A stretch of 64,000 bases of DNA from a bacterium (GTDB taxonomy: Bacteria > Planctomycetota > UBA1135 > UBA2386): assembly GCA_030432695.1 (NCBI GenBank), contig JAUILN010000027.1, forward strand, positions 1-64,000, given 5' to 3'. Shown here in pieces: positions 1-9,561 of this stretch (positions are counted from its first letter, which is position 1; each line of letters opens with the position of its first letter). The notes under the pieces were generated by a model, which ran no database searches, was not told where the DNA came from, and saw only the letters and a list, made by a program, of their open reading frames with translations. A program made the position numbers and the translations under genes.

Positions 1-99
1 CCCAGGAGGCCGTACCGGTCGACTGCTTCCGAGAAGCTGCGCCGCCAGCGCTGACTCCCGGCTTCCGATCCCTGGCGCGGGGCGCGTATCGTGCCCGGG

Positions 100-2973
100 A
101 TGCGTAGTGCCGCGATCGCGTTCCTCCCGCTGCTGCTGGGCCTCGTCGGGCCCGCGGCCGATGCCCAGTCGAAGGTCTTTCCCTTCGAGCATGCCGTCCA
201 CGACCTCGACAACGGGCTACGGCTGATCACGGTGCCGACGCCCCATCCGGGGATCGTCTCGGTGCACTGCATCGTGCAGGTCGGCTCCCGAAACGAGGTG
301 GAGGACGGGCGATCCGGTTTCGCCCACTTCTTCGAGCACATGATGTTCCGTGGCACCCGGAACATGACCGCGGCCGAGCGGGCCGCGGCGTTCAAGGCGG
401 CGGGGGCAGATCGCAACGCGTACACCACCGACGACTACACCAACTACCACACCACCGTGCCCGCGGAGGAGCTGGGCACGGTGCTGCGGCTGGAGGCCGA
501 CCGCTTCAAGAACCTCGCCTATCCGGAAGACGCGTTCCGTACCGAGGCCATGGCGGTGTTCGGCGAGTACAACAAGAACAGCAGCAATCCGTTCAACATG
601 CTGCTGGAGCGGATCCGCGCCACCGCGTTCGACGTCCACACCTACCGTCATACGACGATGGGCTTCCTGAAGGACATCCGCGCGATGCCGCGGATGTTCG
701 ACTACAGCCGGCAGTTCTTCGACCGCTACTACCGGCCCGAGTATGTGACCATCCTCGTGGTCGGCGATACCACGCCGGCCGAGACGCGCGCGCTCGTCGA
801 GGAACACTGGGGCGATTGGCAGCGGGGCGGCTACGTCGCGGACATTCCGACGGAGCCCGAGCAGACCGCGCCGCGCGAGGTGCGGGTGAGCTGGCCGCAG
901 CCGACCAACCCCTGGATCGTGGTCGCGTTCAAGGGTCCGGCATGGCCGGCGCAGGAGGCCGACATGTCGGCGCTCGACCTGATCGGCCAGATCGCGTTCT
1001 CGTCGTCGTCACCGCTCTACCAGCGGCTGTTCGTCGAGGAGCGGAAGGTCGACGTCCTGACCAGCTACTTCCCCGACTCGCGGGACCCCGGTCTGCTCTA
1101 CCTGTTGGCGCGGGTGCGCGACCCGAACCACTGGGCCTACGTCCGAGATGCGCTGCTCGCCGAGTGCGAGCGCTTGAAGACCGAGCCGGTCGATGCGGAG
1201 CGCCTGGCCGCGGTGAAGTCGAACCAGCGCTACGGCTTCGTCGCGGCGCTCGACTCGGCGGCGAACATCGCGGAAGCGCTCGCCGGCTACGTCGCGCGCA
1301 CCCGCGATCCGGAGTCCGTCAATGCGCGCTACGAGTCGTACGAGGCGGTGACGCCGGCCGCGATCCGGCTCGTCGCGCAGCGCTACTTCACGCCGGCAGG
1401 GCGGACCATCGCGACGTTGAGTCACGAGCCGCTGCCCGAGGCCGAGCCGCCGCTCGCCGACCTGCAGTTCCCTGGGATCCTGTTGCCGTCCGACTCGCCG
1501 CTGGTCGCGGTGAAGCTCTGCTTCGAGGTCGGCGCCGCAGACGACCCCGAGGGCAAGGAGGGTCTCGCGGCGATCTCCGCCGCCCTGCTCACCGGCGGTG
1601 CCACCGAGGAGCGCAGCTATCAGGAACTCCTCGATGCCCTCTATCCGATGGCGGCCGGTGTGTCGGTGCAGGTCGACGAGGAGGTGACCGTCTTCAGCGG
1701 GGTCGTGCACCGCGACAACCTCGATGCCTACACCGACCTGCTGTTGGAGATGCTCGGCCGCTCGGCCTACCGCGAGGAGGATCTCGAGCGCATCAAGTCG
1801 AATGCGATCAGCGCGGTCGACATCGGACTGCGCCGATCCGACGACGAGGAGCTCGGCAAGGAGGTCCTGCTCGGCGAGATCTTCGCCGGCCATCCCTACG
1901 AGCATCTGAACCGGGGTACCCTGCAGGGCATCGCCGCGATCGGGATCGACGACGTCCGGCAATTCGTCGAGGAGCGGCTGTTCGCCGTGCGTCCCACGAT
2001 CGGGCTGGCGGGTGGCTTCGATGCGGCGTTCGCCGGCCGTCTCGCCGAGCGCCTCTGCGGTCCCACGAGCATCGCGGCGAGCGGCGCCGAGCCGCGCACG
2101 GGCTGCTTCCCGCGCCACCACGGCACGGCGCTCCTCGACGGCCGGCCGGCGCATCACGCCGCTGCTGCCGACACGGTCCCCGAGCCGACCCCCATCCCGC
2201 ACAACCGGATGACGATCGTCGAGAAGCAGACCCTTGCGACCGGCATGCACTTCGGCTTCCCGATCGAGGTCACCCGCCACCACCCGGACTGGGTCGCGCT
2301 GTGGCTGATCCGCTCGTGGCTCGGTGAGCACCGCAGCGAGAACAGTCACCTCTACCAGCGGCTCCGTGAGGTCCGCGGGCTCAACTACGGCGACTACGCC
2401 TACATCGAGTACTTCCCGAACGGCGGTTCCCTGACGCAGCCGCCGCCCAACCACCCACGCAGCCGGCCGGTGTTCCAGGTGTGGCTGCGGCCCGTGCCGC
2501 CGGAGAACGCACCGTTCGCGTTGAAGGCCGCTTGGTGGGAACTCCGCCAGCTGCTCGACGAGGGGCTCGACGCCGCCGAGTTCGAGGCGACGCGCAGCTT
2601 CCTCTCCAAGTTCTGCGCTCTCCTGCAGCAGTCCGACGACCGTCGTCTCGGCTACGCGCTCGACCAGGCGTGGTACGGCGAGGGTGACTGGGTCGACTTC
2701 GTACGCGAGGGGCTCGCGAGGCTCACCGTCGACGAGGTCAACCGGGTGCTGCGCGAACACCTCCGCACCGACCGCCTGCAGTTCGTCGTGGTCACGGAAG
2801 ACGCCGAAGGATTCCGTGACGCGATCCTCGGCGAGGGCCCGACACCGATCTCCTACCAGACGAAGCCCGGGCCCGACGTACTCGCCGAGGATGCGGTGAT
2901 CGAGGCCCTGCGCCTCGACCTGCGACCGGAGGACGTGCGGATCGTTCCGCTCGAGACAGTGTTCGCGAAGTGA
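100..2973 (+). CDS. secreted M16-family zinc metallopeptidase (double-domain)
   Basis: Secreted peptidase of the M16 (pitrilysin/processing peptidase) family, probably degrading small proteins or peptides in the periplasm. The ATG at 100 gives a clean signal peptide (basic start, LPLLLGLVG core, ADAQS cleavage region); an in-frame GTG nine bases upstream is an alternative. Numbering from this ATG, the inverted zinc motif HFFEH lies at 76-80 and the distal glutamates fit E149 and E156 at the usual spacing, so the N-terminal half looks catalytically complete. The second half (from about 450) repeats the M16 fold without a zinc motif and keeps the late Arg/Tyr pair (REVRGLNYG, about 765), as in PqqL-like two-domain enzymes. 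At 957 residues it has the expected size. It converges on the small lipoprotein gene at 3002. Substrate unknown. Confidence 0.93.
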   Translation: MRSAAIAFLPLLLGLVGPAADAQSKVFPFEHAVHDLDNGLRLITVPTPHPGIVSVHCIVQVGSRNEVEDGRSGFAHFFEHMMFRGTRNMTAAERAAAFKAAGADRNAYTTDDYTNYHTTVPAEELGTVLRLEADRFKNLAYPEDAFRTEAMAVFGEYNKNSSNPFNMLLERIRATAFDVHTYRHTTMGFLKDIRAMPRMFDYSRQFFDRYYRPEYVTILVVGDTTPAETRALVEEHWGDWQRGGYVADIPTEPEQTAPREVRVSWPQPTNPWIVVAFKGPAWPAQEADMSALDLIGQIAFSSSSPLYQRLFVEERKVDVLTSYFPDSRDPGLLYLLARVRDPNHWAYVRDALLAECERLKTEPVDAERLAAVKSNQRYGFVAALDSAANIAEALAGYVARTRDPESVNARYESYEAVTPAAIRLVAQRYFTPAGRTIATLSHEPLPEAEPPLADLQFPGILLPSDSPLVAVKLCFEVGAADDPEGKEGLAAISAALLTGGATEERSYQELLDALYPMAAGVSVQVDEEVTVFSGVVHRDNLDAYTDLLLEMLGRSAYREEDLERIKSNAISAVDIGLRRSDDEELGKEVLLGEIFAGHPYEHLNRGTLQGIAAIGIDDVRQFVEERLFAVRPTIGLAGGFDAAFAGRLAERLCGPTSIAASGAEPRTGCFPRHHGTALLDGRPAHHAAAADTVPEPTPIPHNRMTIVEKQTLATGMHFGFPIEVTRHHPDWVALWLIRSWLGEHRSENSHLYQRLREVRGLNYGDYAYIEYFPNGGSLTQPPPNHPRSRPVFQVWLRPVPPENAPFALKAAWWELRQLLDEGLDAAEFEATRSFLSKFCALLQQSDDRRLGYALDQAWYGEGDWVDFVREGLARLTVDEVNRVLREHLRTDRLQFVVVTEDAEGFRDAILGEGPTPISYQTKPGPDVLAEDAVIEALRLDLRPEDVRIVPLETVFAK

Positions 2974-3001
2974 CGGGTCCGCGAACCGACCGGCGCCCGG
3001 G

Positions 3002-3628
3002 TCAATCGCGGCGCACCGCGGTGAACTCGAGCTCCGCCGCGACCCGGTGCCGCACGTCGAGCACCCGGCCGTCCGGCGCCAGCTCCACCACGGTGGTCGC
3101 GCCGAAGCGCGGTTCGAGCAGCGCGCGGTAGCGATCCGGTCCGCCGCCGCCCTGCACGAACGACAGCCGGACCAACCGGGCCTCCGGGTCGCGGGCCAGG
3201 CTGCGTGCGATCGCTCCCGGCGCGTCGTCCGGCGCGATCCGGTGCCAGCGGCACCAGAGGGTGCCATCGGCCTCGACGACCGCGCCGCGGAGGTCGTCGG
3301 AGCCGTACGAACTCTCACCACGGAAGCGACCTTCGGCGCGGCCGCGCCCGACCGCCGCGGTCTCCAGCCCCGGCAACAGCGCCGTCAGGCCTCGCGCCGC
3401 TCGCGGTGGGACCTCGTGCAGTGGGCACGGCACCCAGAGTTCCCGGAGGTGACCCTCCTCGAAGGCCAGAGCGGTTCCTCTGTCGGTGACCTCGCCTGCC
3501 AGCCGTTGGCGGTCGGTGCGGGACAGCTCCGGCGCGGTCGAGCACGCCGCCGCGAGGGCCACGGCCGCGCCAGCCGCCGCCAACCGGACCGATAGCGCGA
3601 CGACCCGGGTGGGTTGGGGGGTCAGCAT
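3002..3628 (-). CDS. hypothetical small lipoprotein
   Basis: A 208-residue protein of unknown function. The N terminus (MLTPQPTRVV, then an Ala/Val-rich stretch ending AAAC at Cys29) looks like a lipoprotein signal, although the -3 position is Ala rather than the preferred Leu. The mature part is a compact soluble domain with no family I recognise; it includes GTLWCRWHRI and ends in a beta-rich segment (VLDVRHRVAAELEFTAV). The first Met is at 3628. It converges with the M16 peptidase (28 bp between stops) and is divergent from the FTCD_C gene at 3738, so the 109 bp between should hold both promoters. Codon use matches its neighbours. Confidence 0.65.
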   Translation of the reverse strand: MLTPQPTRVVALSVRLAAAGAAVALAAACSTAPELSRTDRQRLAGEVTDRGTALAFEEGHLRELWVPCPLHEVPPRAARGLTALLPGLETAAVGRGRAEGRFRGESSYGSDDLRGAVVEADGTLWCRWHRIAPDDAPGAIARSLARDPEARLVRLSFVQGGGGPDRYRALLEPRFGATTVVELAPDGRVLDVRHRVAAELEFTAVRRD

Positions 3629-3737
3629 CGCGGATCATCGTCCGCCGGTCCGGTCGGCTCCTCAAGCTCCGCGTCGCGCGTCCCGGCCTCCCAGGGCCGT
3701 CGTTGTGTTCGAGGTCTCCGTGCCGGACACTGCGCCG

Positions 3738-4364
3738 ATGATCGACGCGCCGTTCCGCGAATTCGTCGACTCGCTGGCCGCGCGCTCCCCGACTCCGGGC
3801 GGCGGTGCAGCGGCGTCGGCGGGTGCAGCCATGGGAGCCGCCCTGATGGCGATGGTGGTCCGCTTCACGGTGGGCAAGAAGGCCCATGCGGATCGGGAGC
3901 CCGAGCTCCAGGAGGCCCTGCAGCGGATCGAACGCTGCCAGGCGCTGCTCCTCCCGATGGTGGAGCGCGACATGGCCTCGTTCGAACGAGTCGCCGCGGC
4001 CTACAAGCTGCCGCACGACACCGATCAGGAGAAGGTGGTCCGCTCGCGCGCGATCCAGGAGGCGCTGGCCGGCGCGATGGTGGTGCCCGAAGAGCTGATC
4101 CACATCGTCCGCGACGTGTTCGCCGCGGTCTCGCGGATCGCCGACTGTGTGGGCCGCAACATCGTGTCCGACCTGGGCGCCGCCGCCGAGCTGCTGCAGA
4201 GCGGCGCGCGGTCGGCCGAGCTGCTGGTGCGGATCAATGCCGCCTATCTCCACGACCGCGACCAGGCGCGGGCCACGCTGGGCCGGGTCGCCGACGTGAT
4301 GAAGGACGTGCGCTCCCACCACACCGCGGTGAATACGCGGGTCGAGGCGCTGCTCAAGACATGA
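3738..4364 (+). CDS. formiminotransferase-cyclodeaminase C-terminal (FTCD_C) family protein
   Basis: A 208-residue, mostly helical protein of the FTCD_C/cyclodeaminase family. In animals this domain is the cyclodeaminase half of the bifunctional enzyme of histidine/folate metabolism; bacteria often encode it alone. Diagnostic features are the N-terminal FREFVDSLAARSPTPGGG (the SPxPGGGSxxA motif), the Ala-rich helix after it, and the VGKKAHADREPELQEA segment. I chose the ATG at 3738 because homology starts there; the frame is open upstream but its translation looks like noise. Its stop overlaps the next start as ATGA at 4361-4364, so the two genes are translationally coupled. No formiminotransferase or other histidine-degradation gene is nearby, so the exact substrate is uncertain. 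Confidence 0.86.
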   Translation: MIDAPFREFVDSLAARSPTPGGGAAASAGAAMGAALMAMVVRFTVGKKAHADREPELQEALQRIERCQALLLPMVERDMASFERVAAAYKLPHDTDQEKVVRSRAIQEALAGAMVVPEELIHIVRDVFAAVSRIADCVGRNIVSDLGAAAELLQSGARSAELLVRINAAYLHDRDQARATLGRVADVMKDVRSHHTAVNTRVEALLKT

Positions 4365-7138
4365 GTTCCCGCGTGGTGGGCGGCTCCCGCCCCAAGGTTC
4401 CGGTCTGGGCCGGACCGGTCCTGGTCGCCGCGCTGCTCACCGCCTGCACCGGTGAGGGCAGCGACATCGGGCCCGACCTGCCCCTGGTTCCGGACGCGAC
4501 CTACGTGGTGCAGGTGGCCGACGCGGAGGGGCGACCGATCTGCACCGCCTCGGTGTCGCTCGATGTGCCGGACGCTGCGCCGGGCCACACCGACCGGAGT
4601 GGCCGCGCGGCGTTCGGGGTCGCCGCGCCCGCCGGTGCGGCGCTGTTCGTCGATGGGCGTCGCGGCTCGGCGGTGCCCGGCGATCTGTTCGATGCCCTGC
4701 TCTTGCAGGTGCCGACCGGCTCGCCGCCCGACGAACCGCTGTTCGTCGTCCAGCTCGCCGATCTCTCCGGCAGCGCGCCGCTGACGTTGCCGACGGGATT
4801 CAACGCCTTCGGAAGAACCCTCGACGACTCGGCGTGGAGCGGTGCCGTGCTGCGGATCGCGCCGGGCACCTCGGTCCTCGCTGGCCCGCCGGTCGACTCC
4901 GTGGAGCTGCGGTCCGGCTCGCTGCCTGCCGGCACCGCGGTGCCGCTGCCGCGTCTCGTCGACGGCCGTGCACCGGTCGCGAACGCGGCCATCCAGATCG
5001 CCCCGCTGCAGTTGTCGCTCGATCCCGGCGCGCAGTTGGAGGCGCCGAACGACCTCGGTCTCCCGGCCGGTGCGGCCTGCGCCCTCTACCGGACGTCGTT
5101 GGTGGACGGTGCCTGGGAGCTGGTCGGGCCCGCCGAGGTCGGCGCGGGCGGCGACCGCATCCTGTCCGAGCCGGGCGCGGTCACCCACGGCGGTCTCTAC
5201 CGCTTCGCAGTGGCCGCGGCCTCGACCACCGACGTGGTCGGTCAGCTGACCCGTGGCGCCACAGAGGCCGGGCAGGAGGGGGTGTTGGTCCGCTGTGGCG
5301 ACGTCGTGCTGCGGACTCCTGCCGACGGCAAGTTCACGTTGGCGTCCGTCGCGGCGACCGACGCGGTGGGTAGCGTCCGCGAGCTCGATCTGCGCCACGC
5401 TGGCGGCCGCTACCTGACGCCCGGCGGTGGCACTCAGAAGGTGACTCCGCTGCCGGGGGCCGCCACCGAGGTTCCGCCGATCGGTGTCACGGTGCGCTAC
5501 GCCTCCGACGTTCGCGTCCTGCTGGTCGGTCGAGGGCGGACCGATCCGTGGCGCGCGCTGGGGATGAACTCGATCGACCGCAGCGGTGCCGACTTCGGCA
5601 TCGTGCGTGGCGACGCGGCGGTGCTCCTCCAGGACATCCCATCGGGGCCGGTTTCCTACCTGATGGCGCGACCGAGCGAGCGCTACGCGCAGCAGGTCGA
5701 CATCGTCCAGGGCATCGGTTTCGTCGGCGAGCGAGTGCGGATCTCCGACCTGCGCGGCTACTTCGTCAACGAGCCGTGGATCCGCGGCTGGGGCGGCGGC
5801 ACGTCGCTGTGGACGATCGACCGGCGCGGTGGCGGGCTGCTCGACGACGTGCGCACCTACCGTCGCACCGATGGTGGTCCCGACGAGTTCATCGCCGAGT
5901 CGAACCAGTTCCTCGTGCCGAGGATGGAGCTCGGGCCGCCGCGCGAGGCGTCATGCACGTACGTCAGCTCCGCCGACGGAGTGACGATCCACTCGGCGTT
6001 CTCGGTGCGTGACTGCGAGGGAGTGCGTCTCGAGCTGCCGCTGCGTCGCGCGGGTGGCGCGCCGTTCGGGGAGTTCGATCCGTTCGCCTTGGTCCGCGGT
6101 AGCGTTCCTGCCGGTCCCGGAGCGGAGCCGTTCGTCGAGGGTCGCGGCACCGAGCTCGCCGAGACCTGGGTCGATCGCATCATCGGCGTGCTACCCGGAC
6201 CGGGCCGGGAGCCGGTGCTGCCGCGACGGCTCGATCTCGACGTCGCCGGCGGCCGCGACTTCGAGGTCGGCGTGTCCCGCTTCGATGGTGTGCTGCTCGC
6301 CGGTACCGTCGACGACTCGGCCGCTGGTCCTTCGCTGAGGTCGGTGTCGATCCTCGATGCCCTGCAGCTCGATCCCGGGGCGATCACCTCGATCGACTTC
6401 GATCCGAATCGGGTGTTGCCTGTCACCGAGGTGATCGGCCTCCCGCAGGCGCTGGTCGGCCGCGAGGACTTCGTCGACCCGAGCGGTTTCACCTTGGCGC
6501 TGGCGGCCGAGTTCGGCGACCGGCGGTTGGTGCAGATCGGACGAGGCCTCGTCGGTCATGTGACCCCAGCGGGCACCGATGCCGCGCTGCGGGTCCCGTC
6601 GCGCCGGGAGTCCCTGGCCGGTGTCCGACTATGGGCGGTGCTCGCCGGCGAGGGCGGCGCTGCCGATGGCTCGACGGTGATCCAGCGCTCGATCCATCGC
6701 CTCGACGCCGGACGACCTGCCGATGCGACGCCGTTGCTGGCCGCACCGCGTGCCGTCGACCCCGCTCCGGGTGGCAGTGCCCCGGCCGCCGGTTTCGAGC
6801 TGCGATTCGAGGCGCCGGCGGACGCGACCTGGATCCATCTCCGGCTCGTCGCCGAGTCGACGGCCGAGATCCGTGAGTGGCAGGTGCTGCTGCCCCCCGG
6901 GTCGTCCTCCTTCGACTTCCGCGACTTTCCCGGCGTCGACGGTGCCCGGATCGCGGTGTTGGCACCCGGTACCTACACCGTGGAACTCACCGCCGGCCGG
7001 GTCGATCGGGGGCCGGTGCTACAGGTCCCGCTGGGCGGCTACCAGGGTACGATCGCGTTCTGGTGGAGCATCGGCGCCGCGGAGCGGCCGGACGCAGCGG
7101 TCACCACGACGCGCTACCAACTCGTGTTGTCGGATTGA
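4361..7138 (+). CDS. large hypothetical lipoprotein with carboxypeptidase-regulatory-like start
   Basis: A 925-residue predicted lipoprotein. The signal ends in a good lipobox, LTAC, with Cys29. After it comes a carboxypeptidase-regulatory-like domain (ADAEGRPICTASVSLDVP, then TDRSGRAAFGV), followed by several beta-rich segments without recognisable family motifs, including another plug-like domain near 280-350 (LRTPADGKFTLASV). The final ~100 residues look like an Ig-like or binding domain. No enzyme motif was seen. It starts inside the stop codon of the FTCD_C gene (ATGA), and the next gene begins 33 bp after its stop, so it is probably part of one operon. Likely a periplasmic or outer-membrane structural or binding protein. 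Confidence 0.8.
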   Translation: MSSRVVGGSRPKVPVWAGPVLVAALLTACTGEGSDIGPDLPLVPDATYVVQVADAEGRPICTASVSLDVPDAAPGHTDRSGRAAFGVAAPAGAALFVDGRRGSAVPGDLFDALLLQVPTGSPPDEPLFVVQLADLSGSAPLTLPTGFNAFGRTLDDSAWSGAVLRIAPGTSVLAGPPVDSVELRSGSLPAGTAVPLPRLVDGRAPVANAAIQIAPLQLSLDPGAQLEAPNDLGLPAGAACALYRTSLVDGAWELVGPAEVGAGGDRILSEPGAVTHGGLYRFAVAAASTTDVVGQLTRGATEAGQEGVLVRCGDVVLRTPADGKFTLASVAATDAVGSVRELDLRHAGGRYLTPGGGTQKVTPLPGAATEVPPIGVTVRYASDVRVLLVGRGRTDPWRALGMNSIDRSGADFGIVRGDAAVLLQDIPSGPVSYLMARPSERYAQQVDIVQGIGFVGERVRISDLRGYFVNEPWIRGWGGGTSLWTIDRRGGGLLDDVRTYRRTDGGPDEFIAESNQFLVPRMELGPPREASCTYVSSADGVTIHSAFSVRDCEGVRLELPLRRAGGAPFGEFDPFALVRGSVPAGPGAEPFVEGRGTELAETWVDRIIGVLPGPGREPVLPRRLDLDVAGGRDFEVGVSRFDGVLLAGTVDDSAAGPSLRSVSILDALQLDPGAITSIDFDPNRVLPVTEVIGLPQALVGREDFVDPSGFTLALAAEFGDRRLVQIGRGLVGHVTPAGTDAALRVPSRRESLAGVRLWAVLAGEGGAADGSTVIQRSIHRLDAGRPADATPLLAAPRAVDPAPGGSAPAAGFELRFEAPADATWIHLRLVAESTAEIREWQVLLPPGSSSFDFRDFPGVDGARIAVLAPGTYTVELTAGRVDRGPVLQVPLGGYQGTIAFWWSIGAAERPDAAVTTTRYQLVLSD

Positions 7139-7171
7139 TGTCGGGGCCCGTGCCGGCCGATCCAAGGGAAC

Positions 7172-8485
7172 GTGCATCGATCCCGTACTGCCCACCTGTC
7201 GATCCTGCTCGCGCTCCTCGGGGCGATGTGCTCGGGGTGCGTCGGGGGTGCGGCGCGCCGGAGCCGGAGCGACCCCGCCCGGATCGCGACCCAGGTCGAG
7301 GCGGCGCTCGCCAGCGGCGACGTCTCGATGGCCGAGCAGCTGCTCGTGGTCGGTCTCGCGCGCTGGCCGGGCGATCCGGGCCTCGGTGCGTGGAGCGCCG
7401 TCCTGCACGGTCTGCGCGGTGACCGTGAACGCGAGATCGACGAGCTGCGGGCTCTGCCGCGGCATCTGTCGGCCGACGATCCGGAGCGTGCCGCGTTGTC
7501 GGCCCGCGTCGGGATCGAGCTGTTCCGGGCCGGTAGGTACGGCGAGGCCGGTCCATGGTTGCGGGCCGCCGGGGGGAGTGATCCGACCCTGGCGGGGCTG
7601 GCAGTCGTCACCGACGACCTGCCGGTGTTCCAGCGGCGGTTGGGCGGGCGGGCCGTCGCCGAGCTGCCGTTGGTCGAGGAATCTCCGCCGGTGCTGGAGT
7701 GCTCGGTCGAAGGGAGTACAGCGCGGATGGTCGTCGACACGGGGGCGTCGATGACCACCATCTCCCGCCAGCTCGCGGAGCGGATCGGTCTGTTGGTGCC
7801 ACCACCCTACGTCGAGGCGCGTGACGGGACCGGTGCCCCGATCCCGGCCGCGATCGGAGTCGTCCCGACGCTGCGACTCGGCGCGCTCGAACTCGGCCCG
7901 GTGCCGGTGTTGGTGTTGGATGCCGATAGGCTCGACCTGCGTTCGGGCGAGAGCGACGGTGTCGACGGGCTCATCGGCTTCGATCTGCTGTCGCGGCTGC
8001 GCTTTACCTTCGATCCCGAGCGGCGCTCGCTGGTCCTCGGCGCGCCGCGCGGCACGACGGGCTCCGACCTCGCGGTCCATTGCCTGCACGAGCAGGGCTG
8101 CGTGCTGGCGCCGGTGCGGATCCAGCGCCGCGAGTTCTGGTTCCTCCTCGACTCGGGAGCGAGTTCCTCGAGCCTCACGCCGACCGGCTACGATGCGTTG
8201 GTGGAAGGGCGGGGCCCTGGGGAACTCACCCACCGGAGCGTCCACGGTCCGGGTGGCGAACGGCTGGCGGTCGTGGAGGTCCCGGAGGTGAGTCTGGAGG
8301 TCGCCGGCGCGCGTTTCAGCGGGTTGACGCTCCCGGTGATCCGGCGGAGCCCCGAGCCGGGAAGCCTGCTACCGGTCCATGGAGTGCTCGGTGGAGACCT
8401 GTTGCTGCGCTGCCGGACCACCTACGACTCTGGTGCGCTCCGGATCGCTGCGCCGCGAGGAGCAGCGCCGCGGAATTCTCCCTGA
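7172..8485 (+). CDS. retropepsin-like aspartic protease with two active-site motifs, probable lipoprotein
   Basis: A 437-residue exported protein with two retroviral-type aspartyl protease half-domains. The first has DTGAS at 189-193 in VVDTGASMTT, followed by a typical DGLIGFDLL flap-side segment near 265. The second has DSGAS at 327-331 in LLDSGASSSS, then GVLGGDLLL near the C terminus. Retropepsins normally work as dimers that contribute one Asp each; here both sit in one chain, so a pseudo-symmetric single-chain enzyme is likely. Residues 30-165 form a TPR-like helical region. The signal ends in CSGC, a near-lipobox with Cys23. The start is GTG at 7172, preceded by the weak ribosome site AAGGGAA. 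It lies 33 bp after the large lipoprotein gene. Confidence 0.85.
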   Translation: MHRSRTAHLSILLALLGAMCSGCVGGAARRSRSDPARIATQVEAALASGDVSMAEQLLVVGLARWPGDPGLGAWSAVLHGLRGDREREIDELRALPRHLSADDPERAALSARVGIELFRAGRYGEAGPWLRAAGGSDPTLAGLAVVTDDLPVFQRRLGGRAVAELPLVEESPPVLECSVEGSTARMVVDTGASMTTISRQLAERIGLLVPPPYVEARDGTGAPIPAAIGVVPTLRLGALELGPVPVLVLDADRLDLRSGESDGVDGLIGFDLLSRLRFTFDPERRSLVLGAPRGTTGSDLAVHCLHEQGCVLAPVRIQRREFWFLLDSGASSSSLTPTGYDALVEGRGPGELTHRSVHGPGGERLAVVEVPEVSLEVAGARFSGLTLPVIRRSPEPGSLLPVHGVLGGDLLLRCRTTYDSGALRIAAPRGAAPRNSP

Positions 8486-8544
8486 GGGGCTCTCGTTTCC
8501 GGAGGGCAGACAGGGCGAGGACCGCGCTGTCGGGAGTTTCCACC

Positions 8545-9561
8545 ATGCCAGGCGACGAGCTGCTGCAGCACCTCCCGTGTGCGCTGGTCCGGTTCGATGA
8601 CCGTGGCCGGATCGTTGGTGCCAATCCTGTGGCGTGCGAGCTGCTCGGAGTCGCGGCACCGGACGGAGGTGGCGGAGCGCACGCCTGGGACGAACTCGGC
8701 TGGCTCGCCGAGGCACCGTTCCCCGGAGGCTCCCCCGTCTGGCGGCGCGCGCAGGTGCATGGAGAGGCACGCCTGCTGCAGCTGGGGCCGACCTCGGGCA
8801 GCGAGGGGTGGTGTCTGCTCGAGGACCGCACGACCGAGGCGCGGCTCCTCGACCGCGTCGCGCGCGGTGAACGTCTCGCTGCCCTGCAGCCGGTGGTGGG
8901 CGGCGTCGTCCACGCGATGAACAACCTGTTGCACCTCGCGATGACCCTCGCCGACCTGCACGGCGGCATGCCCGACGCCGAGTCGACCGCGCTGGCCCGA
9001 CGGGTGATCGAGATGTGCCGACACTCGGCGACCGTCCTCGGTGCGGTGCGGGCGATGAGCCGTGCCGAGGCGCTACCGTGGCGTCTGCTGCGCGTCGACG
9101 ACCTGGTCGCTGCGTCGGTCGCGCTACATCGCAAGATGGCCGAACTCGCCGGGGTCCGGATCGAAGTGGTGCCGCGCGCCGCAGACCGGCAGGTCGTGGT
9201 CGGTCCGCAGCCGGACCTTGCCGCCGTCCTCTCGCAGTTGTTCGTGCACGCCGTGGCGACCGCGGGGCCGGACCGGAGGATCGAGGTGACCACCGGCGCA
9301 GACCGGGGGGACGCCGGTGCCCGGGTCGCGATCGAACTCCGCCTGGACGGTTCGCCCGAGCTCGACGAGGGACTCGCAACGATCCTCGCCGAACCGTCCC
9401 GTTCGCTAGGCTTCCACGAGGCCTCCGGATTCGCAGGCGACGTCGTGAGTCTCGGGCCGAGCCTGCTGGCGGTCAGACTTGCCGGCGGTGACCTCGAGGT
9501 CGGAGTCGACGGCGGGCGGCGTCGCCTGCGGATCACGATGCCCGCGGGGCGTGGCAGGTGA
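8545..9561 (+). CDS. PAS / histidine-kinase-like protein with degenerate ATPase domain
   Basis: A 338-residue soluble protein shaped like a small sensor kinase. Residues 1-100 resemble a PAS domain (GRIVGANPVACELLGV). A dimerisation/phospho-acceptor helix follows with VVHAMNNLLH, the equivalent of the HExxN H-box, placing the acceptor at His123. The ATP-binding half is weak: the N-box region reads VLSQLFVHAVATAG, with His235 where the essential Asn normally is, and no clear DxGxG motif is visible. It may therefore be an inactive kinase, a phosphotransfer protein or a scaffold. ATG 8545 is chosen because PAS similarity begins there. Its stop overlaps the acylphosphatase start (GTGA, 9558-9561). 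No response regulator is adjacent. Confidence 0.72.
   Translation: MPGDELLQHLPCALVRFDDRGRIVGANPVACELLGVAAPDGGGGAHAWDELGWLAEAPFPGGSPVWRRAQVHGEARLLQLGPTSGSEGWCLLEDRTTEARLLDRVARGERLAALQPVVGGVVHAMNNLLHLAMTLADLHGGMPDAESTALARRVIEMCRHSATVLGAVRAMSRAEALPWRLLRVDDLVAASVALHRKMAELAGVRIEVVPRAADRQVVVGPQPDLAAVLSQLFVHAVATAGPDRRIEVTTGADRGDAGARVAIELRLDGSPELDEGLATILAEPSRSLGFHEASGFAGDVVSLGPSLLAVRLAGGDLEVGVDGGRRRLRITMPAGRGR

Noticed and set aside
1..54. Possible C-terminal end of a gene entering from the left (stop TGA at 52-54)
   Set aside because: Only 17 codons, and other frames look equally protein-like; nothing supports a specific gene.
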